Shown here piece by piece: positions 40,713 through 48,254 of a stretch of DNA of 48,254 nucleotides. Under the pieces are notes generated by a model. The model saw only the letters and a program-made list of their open reading frames with translations. It had not been told where the DNA came from and did not search any database. Source of the stretch: Nitrospira sp. (GTDB lineage Bacteria > Nitrospirota > Nitrospiria > Nitrospirales > Nitrospiraceae); contig JAFEBM010000066.1 in assembly GCA_018242685.1 (NCBI GenBank), forward strand, positions 1 through 48,254, written 5' to 3'. The position numbers and the translations under genes were made by a program. Each line of letters begins with the position of its first letter. Positions within the stretch are counted from its first letter, which is position 1.

Positions 40713-41426
40713 TTACCCGAATAACCAATTCCAGATCTTATAGAACCAGCTGGTGATGATTCCGAACCACGAGTCGTTTGCTTGAGGCGGATCGGCATTC
40801 ACGGAAGGTGCCGACACTGATGGTTTGACAGGCACAGGGCTTGGAGGAAGGGGAGCAGCTTGTGCGACCTGTGTCGGCTCGACATCTTGAGGGGCCGGTA
40901 CTGAAGATGGAGGCGCTTCGGAGATGGCAGTCTGGGTTATGGCGAGCTGGTTCCTATCCGAACCCACCATCGCAGGGGCTCTGATCTGTTCTATTTTCTC
41001 CTTGTACTGAGCCACCTTGTGTTGCAAAGAGACGCTCTCTTGACGAATATCCACGATCTTGCGGGCCAGATGCCAACTCTGATTCATCAAGGTCGCCACC
41101 TGTGTTTTGAGCGACGCGAGGGTATCCTCCGCTCGCTGTCTCATGACCGGCAACTGTTCTTCTTCTCCCTGAATGGCGACCCGCAGTTCGGACATGGCGG
41201 CGTCTTCACGTCGGTTCGAGGCCTGCAATCCTGTAATCTCCCGGTCCAGCTCTCTGAGGTCCTCTCGTACCGCTTCTAAGGCTTGAGTCTGTTCCAATGT
41301 TTCCGCCTTGACTCTTTCGTACGTACGCCGACTGACACAGCCGGCCTCCAGGAGCAAGACCACTGCAAGCAGTGAGAGAACAACCCATTGAGCGACCAGA
41401 GACATGGTACCGGCAAGACGTGTCAT
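40713..41426 (-). CDS. Coiled-coil lipoprotein of unknown function
   Basis: The 237-residue protein has a hydrophobic signal sequence ending in the lipobox LLEAGC (cysteine at residue 30), so it should be lipidated and exported. Residues 35-155 are a long coiled coil (SRRTYERVKAETLEQTQALEAVREDLRELDREITGLQASNRR). A proline/serine-rich linker follows (about 170-220), and a short aromatic helix ends the protein (SWFGIITSWFYKIWNWLFG). An AAGAGG site precedes the ATG. The coiled coil and aromatic end may span the periplasm and touch a membrane. No family is recognised. Confidence 0.75.
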   Translation of the reverse strand: MTRLAGTMSLVAQWVVLSLLAVVLLLEAGCVSRRTYERVKAETLEQTQALEAVREDLRELDREITGLQASNRREDAAMSELRVAIQGEEEQLPVMRQRAEDTLASLKTQVATLMNQSWHLARKIVDIRQESVSLQHKVAQYKEKIEQIRAPAMVGSDRNQLAITQTAISEAPPSSVPAPQDVEPTQVAQAAPLPPSPVPVKPSVSAPSVNADPPQANDSWFGIITSWFYKIWNWLFG

Positions 41427-41597
41427 AGGTGTTGCCTCTTGGGTTAGCCGACCCGAACCCCTTCTGCCAGGTCAGCAGTCGGTCCGGTGAGCTGCGCGTA
41501 AGATGTACACAGATGATGGGTATCAGTCAACCCTCCTCATTCCTCCTTTCAAGAGAGATTGGATAACCCGCCGGAGTGTGCGTACTATGAAGCCATC

Positions 41598-42239
41598 ATG
41601 TCGTTCGACGCGGCTATGTCCATTCGGCTCCCACCGGAATGCGAAACCGCTCTATTGGAACGGTTTCTCAAAGCCGAGGCCATGGCGCTTTGGACGGTGC
41701 GGTCGGCGCGTTTACAAGACGTCCCTCCGAACGTCTATGCCTTTCTCCGAAAACACGAGGAAGATGAAGAGCAGCATCTGGCACAATTTGAAACCATGAT
41801 CGGCCGTCAGCCTCGCGAACGGGAACGGCTTCCATCTGTGCCAAGACAATGGCCTGCGCTGGCCGTTCAACTCTATGGATACGAGTCACTGGGACTTGAA
41901 TTCGCGACGTTACTCGTCACACTACGGCCTGACTTGGTCTCGATCCGCAAGGACGAACTTGTCCATGTGGAATTCTTTGAGCACGAGATTCGCCGCCTGC
42001 TCAAAGACGGGGCGTCCGCTGCCGAGCAAACCCGAGTCTCCGCGCTGGCATGGTGGCGGAAATTACCGCGAACGGTCGATCGCTATCTCGAAGCGGCGGT
42101 GCTCGATCCCTATCGGCAGGCGCTGACTGAGCGAATTCTGTCTGTAATCGAACAGCGCTTCCGCGAAACAGGACTTCTTGAGAGGGAGGAGACGACGATG
42201 ATGACGCTGCTCAGGCGTGATGAGGAAGAAGGCCGGTGA
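41598..42239 (+). CDS. Ferritin-like diiron protein
   Basis: From the ATG at 41,598 the protein is 213 residues. It has a four-helix ferritin-like pattern: LLERFLKAEAMALWTVRSAR, RKHEEDEEQHLAQFETMIG (ExxH), YGYESLGLEFATLLVTL and RKDELVHVEFFEHEIRRLL (ExxH). The two ExxH sets plus the other glutamates would make a diiron site. A C-terminal extension (about 145-213) is helical and not typical of ferritins. Upstream in-frame TTG and downstream ATG starts are possible. Function may be iron handling or oxidation. Its 3' end overlaps the 3' end of accA by 29 bases on the opposite strand. Confidence 0.72.
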   Translation: MSFDAAMSIRLPPECETALLERFLKAEAMALWTVRSARLQDVPPNVYAFLRKHEEDEEQHLAQFETMIGRQPRERERLPSVPRQWPALAVQLYGYESLGLEFATLLVTLRPDLVSIRKDELVHVEFFEHEIRRLLKDGASAAEQTRVSALAWWRKLPRTVDRYLEAAVLDPYRQALTERILSVIEQRFRETGLLEREETTMMTLLRRDEEEGR

Positions 42240-43182
42240 CGGCCCCCATCTTTCGATATTTCTGATCTCGCTGAGCAATGAGTTGTTCGACGGACAAATC
42301 AAGCAGATCGAACAGTTGGTTGGTCAGTGCCTTTCCGATCAGGTCGCAGACGGCTCGCGGTTCGCGATGCGCGCCGCCCAGTGGTTCGGAAACAATCGTG
42401 TCGATCACCCCGAGATCGAGCAGATCGCGCGCGGTCATTTTCAATGCAGCAGCGGCATCCGGAACTTTCTCCGGGCTGTCCCAAAGAATGGCGGCGCAAC
42501 CTTCAGGCGAAATGACCGAATAGACTGAATGTTCGAGCATCAGGACGCGATCGGCGACACCGAGGGCTAAGGCGCCTCCACTCCCTCCTTCACCGATAAC
42601 CACGGCAATAATCGGCACCGTCAATCGAGACATGACGCACAGATTACGGGCGATGGCTTCCGCTTGGCCTCGCTCCTCGGCGCCGATGCCGGGATAGGCG
42701 CCGGGCGTATCAATAAAGGTGATGATCGGGCGGTTGAACTTTTCCGCCATCTTCATGAGACGAAGCGCCTTGCGATACCCTTCCGGGTTGGGCATGCCGA
42801 AGTTCCGTCGCATGCGCTCTTTGAGGGTTTTGCCTTTTTGATGACCGATAATCATCACATGGCGGTCGTTGAACCGGGCGAATCCTCCCACGATGGCCCG
42901 ATCATCTCCAAATACACGATCGCCATGCAGCTCAAGAAAGTCCCGCATCAGCTCAGTGATATAGTCCAGGGTGCTTGGACGTTGCGGATGTCTTGCCAGC
43001 TGCGTTCGTTGCCAGGGGGTCAGGTTTTTGTAGAGTTCGTGCTCGGTTTGAGCAAGCTTCGCACGAAGCTTCCGAATGTCGTGTTGGGCGGACGATTTCC
43101 CATTGGTGGCCGTGGCAGAAAGTTTCTCGATCTTCTCCTCGATCTCTCGGATCGGCTTTTCAAATTCGAGATAATCGCGCAT
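42211..43182 (-). CDS. accA: Acetyl-CoA carboxylase carboxyltransferase subunit alpha
   Basis: The product from the ATG at 43,182 has 323 residues, near the usual length, and starts MRDYLEFEKPIREIEEKIEKL. Family blocks are present: YITELMRDFLELHGDRVFGDDRAIVGG, IGHQKGKTLKERMRRNFGMPNPEGYRKALRLMKMAEKFNRPIITFIDTPGAYPGIGAEERGQAEAIARNL, and GEGGSGGALALGVADRVLMLEHSVYSVISPEGCAAILW. AccA with AccD transfers carboxyl from biotin to acetyl-CoA in fatty acid synthesis. An upstream ATG 11 codons earlier exists but is less family-like. It lies 50 bases after dnaE, likely in the same operon. Confidence 0.97.
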   Translation of the reverse strand: MRDYLEFEKPIREIEEKIEKLSATATNGKSSAQHDIRKLRAKLAQTEHELYKNLTPWQRTQLARHPQRPSTLDYITELMRDFLELHGDRVFGDDRAIVGGFARFNDRHVMIIGHQKGKTLKERMRRNFGMPNPEGYRKALRLMKMAEKFNRPIITFIDTPGAYPGIGAEERGQAEAIARNLCVMSRLTVPIIAVVIGEGGSGGALALGVADRVLMLEHSVYSVISPEGCAAILWDSPEKVPDAAAALKMTARDLLDLGVIDTIVSEPLGGAHREPRAVCDLIGKALTNQLFDLLDLSVEQLIAQRDQKYRKMGAVTGLLPHHA

Positions 43183-43232
43183 AGCCCTGTTTAATCCTGT
43201 GCAACGATCAGCCAAGGCACAACCTGAGGCCC

Positions 43233-46200
43233 TTAAGATAGCAAAGAGAGGGCCCCTTTGCCTAGCACTTCTTCAACATCCGACACAAAATGGTCGCTGG
43301 CGCACACGGTGAGATGAGGGAGGGGAGCCGTCTCGGCTTCCAAGGCGGCATCGGTCCGAAACAACATGGAGATCGAGGTGCTGCCGGGATGCCGTCGAAA
43401 GATGTCCAGCAATCGAGGCAACTGCTCCCGCACCTCCGGGCGATCACTGAGGCGAATGCGGATACGTTTGATGGACTGCGCCTGGACCTCAGCCAGCGGT
43501 TCGATCTTACTGCCTCGAATTTTCGTGCCCTTGTCTCCCCGATCGATGGTGCCGGTGATGCGGACGATCCGTTCCGGTGCGATCAGCTCACCCGCAGTCC
43601 GGAACAAATCGGGGAACACGATCACTTCAGTGGTCCCTTGCAGGTCTTCCACCGTGAGATAGGCCATCCGATCGCCCTTCTTCGTCAACATCGATTTGAC
43701 CGTGGCGATGATGCCGCAGATCTTCACCTCGCCGCCGTCGGGACATTCCTTCAACCCTACTGTCGTGGCGGTCGACAAGGCGCTCAGCGTCGCTTCGTAG
43801 CGCGCAAGGGGATGGGCGGAAATATAGAACCCGGTCAGTTCCCGTTCATACTTCAATCGTTGCGCTTGATCCCATTCCGCAAGTGAAGGGAGCAGGGGAG
43901 TCGGCAAGACCGTCGAGGTGCTGTGCCCATTCAGCTCCTCTCCGAAGATGCTGATTTGCCCCAGCTCACGCTCCCGCTGAGCAGCTGCGCCCTCTTCCAC
44001 GGCTTGATCGAGCACCGCCATCAGTTGTGCTCGCTTGGCGCCGGTCGTATCGAAGGCACCGGCCTTGATGAGGCCTTCCAACATGCGCTTATTCACCTTG
44101 TGAAGATCGACCCGCCGGCAGAAGCCAAAGAACGATCCGAAGGGACCGTCCTGAGTCCGCACTTCCAGAACCGACTCCACGGCACCCTCGCCCACGTTCT
44201 TAATGGCGGCCAAGCCGAACCGGATCGCCCCGCCGGCCACTGCGAATTGCTTTTGGCTGGCGTTCACATCAGGCCCCAGGACTTTGATGCCCAGATCCCG
44301 ACATTCCGTGAAATAGCCGACGAGCTTGTCCTGGTTGCCCATGTCGGTCGTCATGAGGGCCGCCATAAACTCAGTCGGGTAGTGGGCTTTCAAGTAGGCC
44401 GTCTGATAACAGACGACCGCATAGGCAGCTGCATGTGACTTATTGAAGCCGTATCCGGCGAATTTCTGGATCAACTCGTAGAGCTTCTCGGATTTCTTCT
44501 CAGGAATCTTCTTCTGCTTCGCGCCCTCGAGGAACTTGGCGCGCAACTTTTCCATCTCCTCCGGCTTCTTTTTCCCCATGGCACGACGAAGAATATCGGC
44601 TTGGCCCAACGAGAACCCGGCCATCTTGTTGGCGATCGCCATCACCTGTTCCTGGTAGACGATCACACCATACGTATCCTGGAGGAGCGGCTCCAGTTCG
44701 GGAAGCTCATAGGTAATCGGCACCTTTCCCTGCTTTCGCTTGATGAAATCAGGAATGAGATCCATCGGTCCGGGACGATAGAGCGCGATAATAGCGATGA
44801 TGTCTTCGAACCGGTCTGGTTTCAATCCGGTCAGCAGATCGCGCATGCCGGAGCTTTCCAGTTGGAAGAGCCCGGTTGTTTTTCCGGAGCTCAAGAGGGC
44901 GAAGGTGGTTGGGTCATCGAACGGCACCTGATCGATCATCAGTGGCGGCGCTTCAGGATGCATTTCGTTGATAAGGGTTTCGGCGCGCCTGATCATCGTG
45001 AGAGTCTTGAGCCCGAGAAAGTCGAATTTCACCAACCCGATTTTTTCGACGTCTCCCATCGAGTACTGAGTCACGATTTCGTCGTTGGCGCCCTTGTAGA
45101 GCGGCACGTGGTCGGTGAGCGGTCCTTCGGAGATCACGACGCCCGCCGCATGGGTCGAAGCATGTCGGGCCAGGCCTTCGAGGGATTGCGCATTGGTCAT
45201 CAGCTCTTTGACTTTGGGGTCCGTCTCCACCAGCTCGCGCAAGCGCGGCTCTGTCTCCAAAGCCTGCTGCAGCGTGATGTTCAATTGAGTGGGAACCAGC
45301 TTCGCAACTTTATCCGCGTCGGCATAGGACATTTCCAACACACGCCCCACATCGCGGATCGCGGCCTTGGCCCCGAGAGTCCCGAAGGTAATGATTTGAG
45401 CGACATGGTCCGTGCCGTACTTATCCACCACGTAGTTGATCACTTCCCCACGGCGATCCATGCAAAAATCCATATCGATATCGGGAAGCGAGACACGCTC
45501 AGGGTTCAAGAAACGCTCGAACAAGAGCGTATAGGCGAGTGGATCGAGGTCGGTAATGCGCAGGGCATAGGCGACAAGGCTGCCTGCGGCAGAACCTCGA
45601 CCAGGCCCGACCGGGATCCCTTTTGATCGAGCAAAGCGGATGATGTCCCAGACAATGAGAAAGTAGCCGGCAAATCCCATCGAACAGATGACCATCAGTT
45701 CTTCCCTGAGGCGCTGATCGTAGACAGCGGAAGCAATCCGGCTGGGCCTTTCTTTGAGTCGTTCCTTCAGTCCGGTGAGGGCGAGATGTTCCAGATAAGA
45801 CTCACGATCGTTGAACCCATCGGGGACGCGATACTGTGGAAGATAGGTCTTGTTCAACGGGAGATCGAGATCGCAATCGTCGGCGATGCGGCAGGTGTTC
45901 GTCATGGCGCCGGGAAATTCTGCGAATGCCGGAGCAATTTCCTCCGTTGATTTGACGTACAGTTGATCCGTGTCGAACTTCATCCGATTGGGATCGCTGA
46001 CCGTCTTTCCCGTCTGCAAGCACAGCATCAGCTCATGAGGCCGCGCATCTTCCTTTTTTAAGTAATGACAATCATTCGTGCCGGCCAACGGAATCCCGAG
46101 CTTCTTGTGAATTTCCATCAAGCCGGCATTGGCCACTCGCTGATGATCGAGTTCATTGGCCTGCACTTCGAGGTAGAAATGATCCTTCCCAAAGATCTCC

Positions 46201-46697
46201 TGAAATTCGCCGGCCACCGCCATGGCGCCCTGCATGTCTTGTTGGCCGATGAGATAGGGAATCTCGCCACTCAGACAGCCGGAGAGCGCAATGATTCCAT
46301 CGTAATGAAGCTTCAATAATTCTTTATCAATTCGAGGCTTATAATAGAATCCTTCAAGATATCCTTTACTCACAAGTTTGATGAGATTCTGATAGCCGGT
46401 CAGATTTCTCGCGAGGAGAATCAGATGATAGTAATCGTTATGCGCGAGGCCACTGTCTTTCTTGGCATGTCGACTACCAAGTGCCATGTAGGCTTCACAG
46501 CCGATGATCGGCTTGACGCCCGCCTCTTTGGCTTTGCGATAAAACTCGACCGCGCCGAACATGTTGCCATGGTCCGTCATCGCCACAGCCGGCTGATTGA
46601 ACGACTTGATCTGCCGGACCAGCGGTTCGATCTGATTCGCGCCGTCGAGGAGACTGAATTGAGTGTGGAGATGCAGGTGCACGAAGGAGGAAGCCAT
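43233..46697 (-). CDS. dnaE: DNA polymerase III alpha subunit
   Basis: The 1154-residue protein begins MASSFVHLHLHTQFSLLDGANQIEPLV, the PHP-domain start, and runs through ICSMGFAGYFLIVWDIIRFARSKGIPVGPGRGSAAGSLVAYALRITDLDPL and PDIDMDFCMDRRGEVINYV (polymerase acidic residues). The helix-hairpin block FAGYGFNKSHAAAYAVVCYQTAYLKAHYPTEFMAALMT follows. The OB fold is VKICGIIATVKSMLTKKGDRMAYLTVEDLQGTTEVIVFPDLF. It is the replicative polymerase and core genome. A truncated, synonymously diverged copy of its first 19 codons occurs at 48,053-48,109. The region just upstream carries the cassette-like insertion. Confidence 0.98.
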   Translation of the reverse strand: MASSFVHLHLHTQFSLLDGANQIEPLVRQIKSFNQPAVAMTDHGNMFGAVEFYRKAKEAGVKPIIGCEAYMALGSRHAKKDSGLAHNDYYHLILLARNLTGYQNLIKLVSKGYLEGFYYKPRIDKELLKLHYDGIIALSGCLSGEIPYLIGQQDMQGAMAVAGEFQEIFGKDHFYLEVQANELDHQRVANAGLMEIHKKLGIPLAGTNDCHYLKKEDARPHELMLCLQTGKTVSDPNRMKFDTDQLYVKSTEEIAPAFAEFPGAMTNTCRIADDCDLDLPLNKTYLPQYRVPDGFNDRESYLEHLALTGLKERLKERPSRIASAVYDQRLREELMVICSMGFAGYFLIVWDIIRFARSKGIPVGPGRGSAAGSLVAYALRITDLDPLAYTLLFERFLNPERVSLPDIDMDFCMDRRGEVINYVVDKYGTDHVAQIITFGTLGAKAAIRDVGRVLEMSYADADKVAKLVPTQLNITLQQALETEPRLRELVETDPKVKELMTNAQSLEGLARHASTHAAGVVISEGPLTDHVPLYKGANDEIVTQYSMGDVEKIGLVKFDFLGLKTLTMIRRAETLINEMHPEAPPLMIDQVPFDDPTTFALLSSGKTTGLFQLESSGMRDLLTGLKPDRFEDIIAIIALYRPGPMDLIPDFIKRKQGKVPITYELPELEPLLQDTYGVIVYQEQVMAIANKMAGFSLGQADILRRAMGKKKPEEMEKLRAKFLEGAKQKKIPEKKSEKLYELIQKFAGYGFNKSHAAAYAVVCYQTAYLKAHYPTEFMAALMTTDMGNQDKLVGYFTECRDLGIKVLGPDVNASQKQFAVAGGAIRFGLAAIKNVGEGAVESVLEVRTQDGPFGSFFGFCRRVDLHKVNKRMLEGLIKAGAFDTTGAKRAQLMAVLDQAVEEGAAAQRERELGQISIFGEELNGHSTSTVLPTPLLPSLAEWDQAQRLKYERELTGFYISAHPLARYEATLSALSTATTVGLKECPDGGEVKICGIIATVKSMLTKKGDRMAYLTVEDLQGTTEVIVFPDLFRTAGELIAPERIVRITGTIDRGDKGTKIRGSKIEPLAEVQAQSIKRIRIRLSDRPEVREQLPRLLDIFRRHPGSTSISMLFRTDAALEAETAPLPHLTVCASDHFVSDVEEVLGKGALSLLS

Positions 46698-46827
46698 GGC
46701 GGAGGATTCTATGGAGATGGGGAGGGGAAGTCAAACATCGGAGGATGTGATGTAGCTAGGAGGCGCTTGAAGGAGTCGGCGAATTGGTTGAGAATAGCCG
46801 CGCCTGGTCGTTCGCGCGCACATGGGC

Positions 46828-46856
46828 TTACTGCGTACTATGCCGGTCAGTATACT
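46828..46856 (+). promoter_or_regulatory. Possible promoter ahead of the cassette-like insertion
   Basis: A TATACT box at 46,851-46,856 (one change from TATAAT) lies 17 bases after TTACTG at 46,828-46,833, a poor match to TTGACA. It ends six bases before the GTTAGAC boundary of the insertion and could drive brnTA. Promoter strength is uncertain because the -35 box is weak. Confidence 0.35.
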
Positions 46857-46908
46857 CAATAGTTAGACACCTGAATACAGAAGGCACACAGCGTGGTACA
46901 ATGGCCGC

Positions 46909-47196
46909 ATGAAGCGCTATTCGTGGAATGCCGAAAAGAACGAGCAGCTCCAGAAGACTCGCGGCATCTCCTTCGAAGAGGTCGTCTTTCATATCCAGGC
47001 CGGTGATGAAGTCGATGTCTACTTCCATCCCAACCAGGAGCGGTATCCGGGCCAAAAGCTCTCGGTCGTGATCATCAACGACTATGCCTATCTGGTGCCG
47101 TTCGTGGAGTCGGAAGAAGAGATCTTTCTGAAAACAGTAATCCCCAGCCGCAGAGCCACGAAGGAGTACATAGATGAATCAGATGAAAACATTTGA
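46909..47196 (+). CDS. brnT: BrnT-type toxin
   Basis: The 95-residue product reads MKRYSWNAEKNEQLQKTRGISFEEVVFHIQAGDEVDVYFHPNQERYPGQKLSVVIINDYAYLVPFVESEEEIFLKTVIPSRRATKEYI, a BrnT (DUF497) protein of the RelE-like fold. The WNxEKN..L.K.RGISFEEV opening and the KTVIPSRRATKEY ending are hallmarks. BrnT is a ribonuclease toxin. The antitoxin gene overlaps its end by 23 bases. It is transcribed away from dnaE and probably from the TATACT box upstream. It appears intact and lies within a cassette-like unit. Confidence 0.85.
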   Translation: MKRYSWNAEKNEQLQKTRGISFEEVVFHIQAGDEVDVYFHPNQERYPGQKLSVVIINDYAYLVPFVESEEEIFLKTVIPSRRATKEYIDESDENI

Positions 47197-47488
47197 TCAA
47201 GAAGAGAAAGAGATTCTTGACGCATATGAGTCCGGGAAGCTGAGGCGCGTTCCTGAGGCCAAGAAAGAGATTGCGCGTCACAAGCGCTATGCGGCAGCCA
47301 CATTTAAGAAAGACGCACGAATCAATATTCGCATTTCTTCAAAAGATTTGAAGGAACTTCAGAAGCTGGCTCTGAGCGAAGGGTTGCCGTATCAAACACT
47401 AATCTCAAGCGTTCTTCACAAGTTCGCGGAACGGCGGCTAACAACACGTTCCAGCCGACGGTCCTCGCTTCGTTCAGCCCGCCGCTGA
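47174..47488 (+). CDS. BrnA/CopG-like antitoxin ending inside an attC-like site
   Basis: The 104-residue frame has KTFDQEEKEILDAYESGKLRRVPEAKKEIARHKRYAAATFKKDARINIRISSKDLKELQKLALSEGLPYQTLISSVLHKFAERRL. This is the CopG-type antitoxin of BrnT-like toxins, with a C-terminal ribbon-helix-helix (INIRISSKDLKELQKLALSEGLPYQTLISSVLHKF). It overlaps brnT by 23 bases, and an ATG three codons later is an alternative start. The last 18 or so residues (TTRSSRRSSLRSARR) are encoded by the attC-like element, whose TGA ends the frame. Cassette genes commonly finish inside their attC in this way. Confidence 0.82.
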   Translation: MNQMKTFDQEEKEILDAYESGKLRRVPEAKKEIARHKRYAAATFKKDARINIRISSKDLKELQKLALSEGLPYQTLISSVLHKFAERRLTTRSSRRSSLRSARR

Positions 47489-47503
47489 AGCGCAGCGTTA
47501 CGC
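47436..47503 (+). other. attC-like integron recombination site
   Basis: The 68-base element starts GGCTAAC (R''-like, one mismatch to RYYYAAC). It continues AACACGTTCCAGCCGACGG, a loop with CGCTTCG, then CCGCTGAAGCGCAGC, and ends GTTACGC (R'-like, one mismatch to GTTRRRY). TAAC pairs with GTTA, and TTCCAGCCG pairs with CCGCTGAA with an extrahelical base, the usual attC geometry. The block order closely resembles the classic aadA-type 59-base element (CTAACAA, GTTCAAGCCGACG, CGCTTCG, GCGTTA). Confidence 0.72.
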
Positions 47504-47506
47504 GCT

Positions 47507-47974
47507 ATGACTGATACCTCCCAAGCAAACGCAAAAGTCCTATTTCGCGTACCCAGTGACAACGGTACTGCTGAAGTTGAAACCTTGTGGGCTACGCGTT
47601 TGGGCGGGGATAAATACAAGCTCGAAAATTCCCCCTTCTACGCATACGGCGTGTCATGGGAAGATGTCGTTTTCGCGCCGTACAGTGAAGAGGAGCAATT
47701 CCCAACATTCCAGGAGGTCTTCGAGAAATCCGGCAATAGAACAGTTCGGATAATCTTCGATGCGCCAATTGAAGAGGGGAATAAGTCAGACAAAATCCTC
47801 AAAGGCATTGTTGCCCTCGGCTGTGATTATGAAGGGGCAAATAGAAAATTGATTGCCATAAGCATCCCGCCAAACATTAGCCTCGATTCAGTGCGAAACT
47901 ATCTAATCGAATGCGAAGCAACATGGGAACATACGGACCCAACATATGACAGCCTATTCCCAGAAAGCGCGTAG
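47507..47974 (+). CDS. DUF4265-type protein, probable cassette gene
   Basis: The 155-residue protein (MTDTSQANAKVLFRVPSDNGTAEVETLWATRLGGDKYKLENSPFYAYGVSWEDVVFAPYSEEEQFPTFQEVFEKSGNRTVRIIF) matches the DUF4265 pattern: ETLWA..LG...Y.L.N.PFYAYG.S..DVV.A, then EKSGNRT.R. The function of the family is unknown. The ATG lies three bases after the R' core of the attC-like site, as expected for the next cassette in an array. The gene is markedly more AT-rich than dnaE. A long imperfect palindrome starts just after its stop. Confidence 0.75.
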   Translation: MTDTSQANAKVLFRVPSDNGTAEVETLWATRLGGDKYKLENSPFYAYGVSWEDVVFAPYSEEEQFPTFQEVFEKSGNRTVRIIFDAPIEEGNKSDKILKGIVALGCDYEGANRKLIAISIPPNISLDSVRNYLIECEATWEHTDPTYDSLFPESA

Positions 47975-47978
47975 CAAG

Positions 47979-48050
47979 TCAATCAACCGGATGCCCCAAA
48001 GCTACGCTTTTGGGTTCCCTCCGCTGCGCTCTGGAAACCGGGGTCATTGA
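47979..48050. repeat. Imperfect palindrome between the DUF4265 gene and the dnaE fragment
   Basis: The outer arms are TCAATCAACCGG (47,979-47,990) and CCGGGGTCATTGA (48,038-48,050). The inner arms are CCCAAA and TTTTGGG around GCTACGC. A third part reads TCCCTCCGCTGCGCTCTGGA. The overall size and bulged two-arm form are like an attC, but it lacks clear GTTRRRY/RYYYAAC cores. The right arm ends two bases before homology to dnaE begins. Confidence 0.5.
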
Positions 48051-48109
48051 ATGCCGTCGAGAAGACTGAATTGGGTGTGAAGATGAAGATGGACAAAAGA
48101 GGAAGCCAC
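48044..48109 (-). pseudogene. Truncated second copy of the dnaE 5' end
   Basis: This minus-strand frame reads VASSFVHLHLHTQFSLLDGIQ and stops. The first 19 codons encode the same residues as the start of dnaE (46,641-46,697), with the start codon GTG instead of ATG. In the 57 bases, eight third-position changes and the start codon differ, and all the changes after the start are synonymous. The fragment was therefore part of a working, diverged dnaE allele before truncation. Upstream of the start codon the two copies do not match. Confidence 0.8.
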
Positions 48110-48254
48110 TGAAGATAAACCTCGTTACGGGATTGTAGTCAGGGCGGAAGAAGGAGTCAACGAGAGATCTAGGCGGGGAGTCACTTTCCAGAGACACCGT
48201 CAAAAAATCGTCTATGGTGAGATTGTTAGAGCTGTGCGATTCGGAGACATCGTT

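Larger units (their letters stand above)
46863..47497 (+). mobile_element. Integron-type gene cassette carrying brnTA
   Basis: The left boundary is GTTAGAC at 46,862-46,868, a perfect GTTRRRY core. The right boundary is the GTTACGC core at 47,497-47,503, which closes an attC-like site. Cutting after each G gives a 635-bp unit holding brnT and brnA in the same orientation as the site, the normal layout of a cassette. There is no integron integrase in the window. The left core has no attC or attI stem upstream, so that boundary is inferred from the core alone. Confidence 0.55.

Noticed and set aside
46642..46862. An attC or attI stem just left of the GTTAGAC core
   Set aside because: No RYYYAAC partner or paired arms could be found upstream, so only the core is claimed as the left cassette boundary.

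Overview
The window looks like a stretch of a Nitrospira-type (Nitrospirota) chromosome. This is inferred from gene content, moderately high GC and the style of the dnaE-accA, PAS-kinase and TIGR02270-like genes. No rRNA or tRNA gene was seen, so the taxonomic call is provisional. 

Layout. (1) 1-2.8 kb is a decayed toxin-antitoxin (TA) region: a DUF433 antitoxin with a DUF5615 toxin interrupted by an in-frame amber codon, a possible HicA stub, an intact higBA pair and an HTH regulator. (2) 3.07-16.33 kb is one long plus-strand type VI secretion (T6SS) operon: tssE (with an unusual insertion), tssF, tssG, clpV/tssH, vgrG/tssI, a DUF6484 mini-spike, a DUF2169 adaptor, a thiolase-like protein without its catalytic residues, a PAAR-like (DUF4150) protein with a C-terminal HNH/GHH-type nuclease, and a propeller-like putative immunity protein. 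The sheath, Hcp and membrane-complex genes are not here. (3) 16.3-17.5 kb is a vapBC module with a related GGGACAG motif on each side and a DUF5615 remnant nearby. (4) 17.5-24.4 kb holds T6SS-type accessory genes: a TIGR02270-like HEAT protein, an FHA-TM-lytic transglycosylase fusion, and, facing it, a Ser/Thr kinase with two exported proteins (DUF4384 and LPP20/FlgT-like). (5) 24.4-28.7 kb has small and metabolic genes: a small membrane protein, a zinc-ribbon protein, a GNAT, a tyrosine recombinase lacking its tyrosine next to a large inverted repeat, and an aldo/keto reductase. (6) 29.0-34.3 kb is a three-gene phosphorelay cluster with no DNA-binding output. (7) 34.8-41.4 kb has an exported propeller protein, arsI plus a SigZ-like sigma factor, an animal-type haem peroxidase, a YhiN-like flavoprotein and a coiled-coil lipoprotein. 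(8) 41.6-46.7 kb is core genome: a ferritin-like protein, accA and dnaE. (9) 46.86-48.1 kb is an integron-cassette-like insertion (brnTA, a 68-bp attC-like site, a DUF4265 gene and a second palindrome). It ends against a second, truncated copy of the first 19 codons of dnaE.

The most interesting systems are two. One is a possible phosphothreonine circuit in which a membrane Ser/Thr kinase controls an FHA-tethered peptidoglycan lyase beside a T6SS. The other is the cassette insertion without an integrase next to dnaE, bounded by a synonymously diverged dnaE fragment. All functions are assigned by reading the translated sequences against remembered family features; no database search was run.
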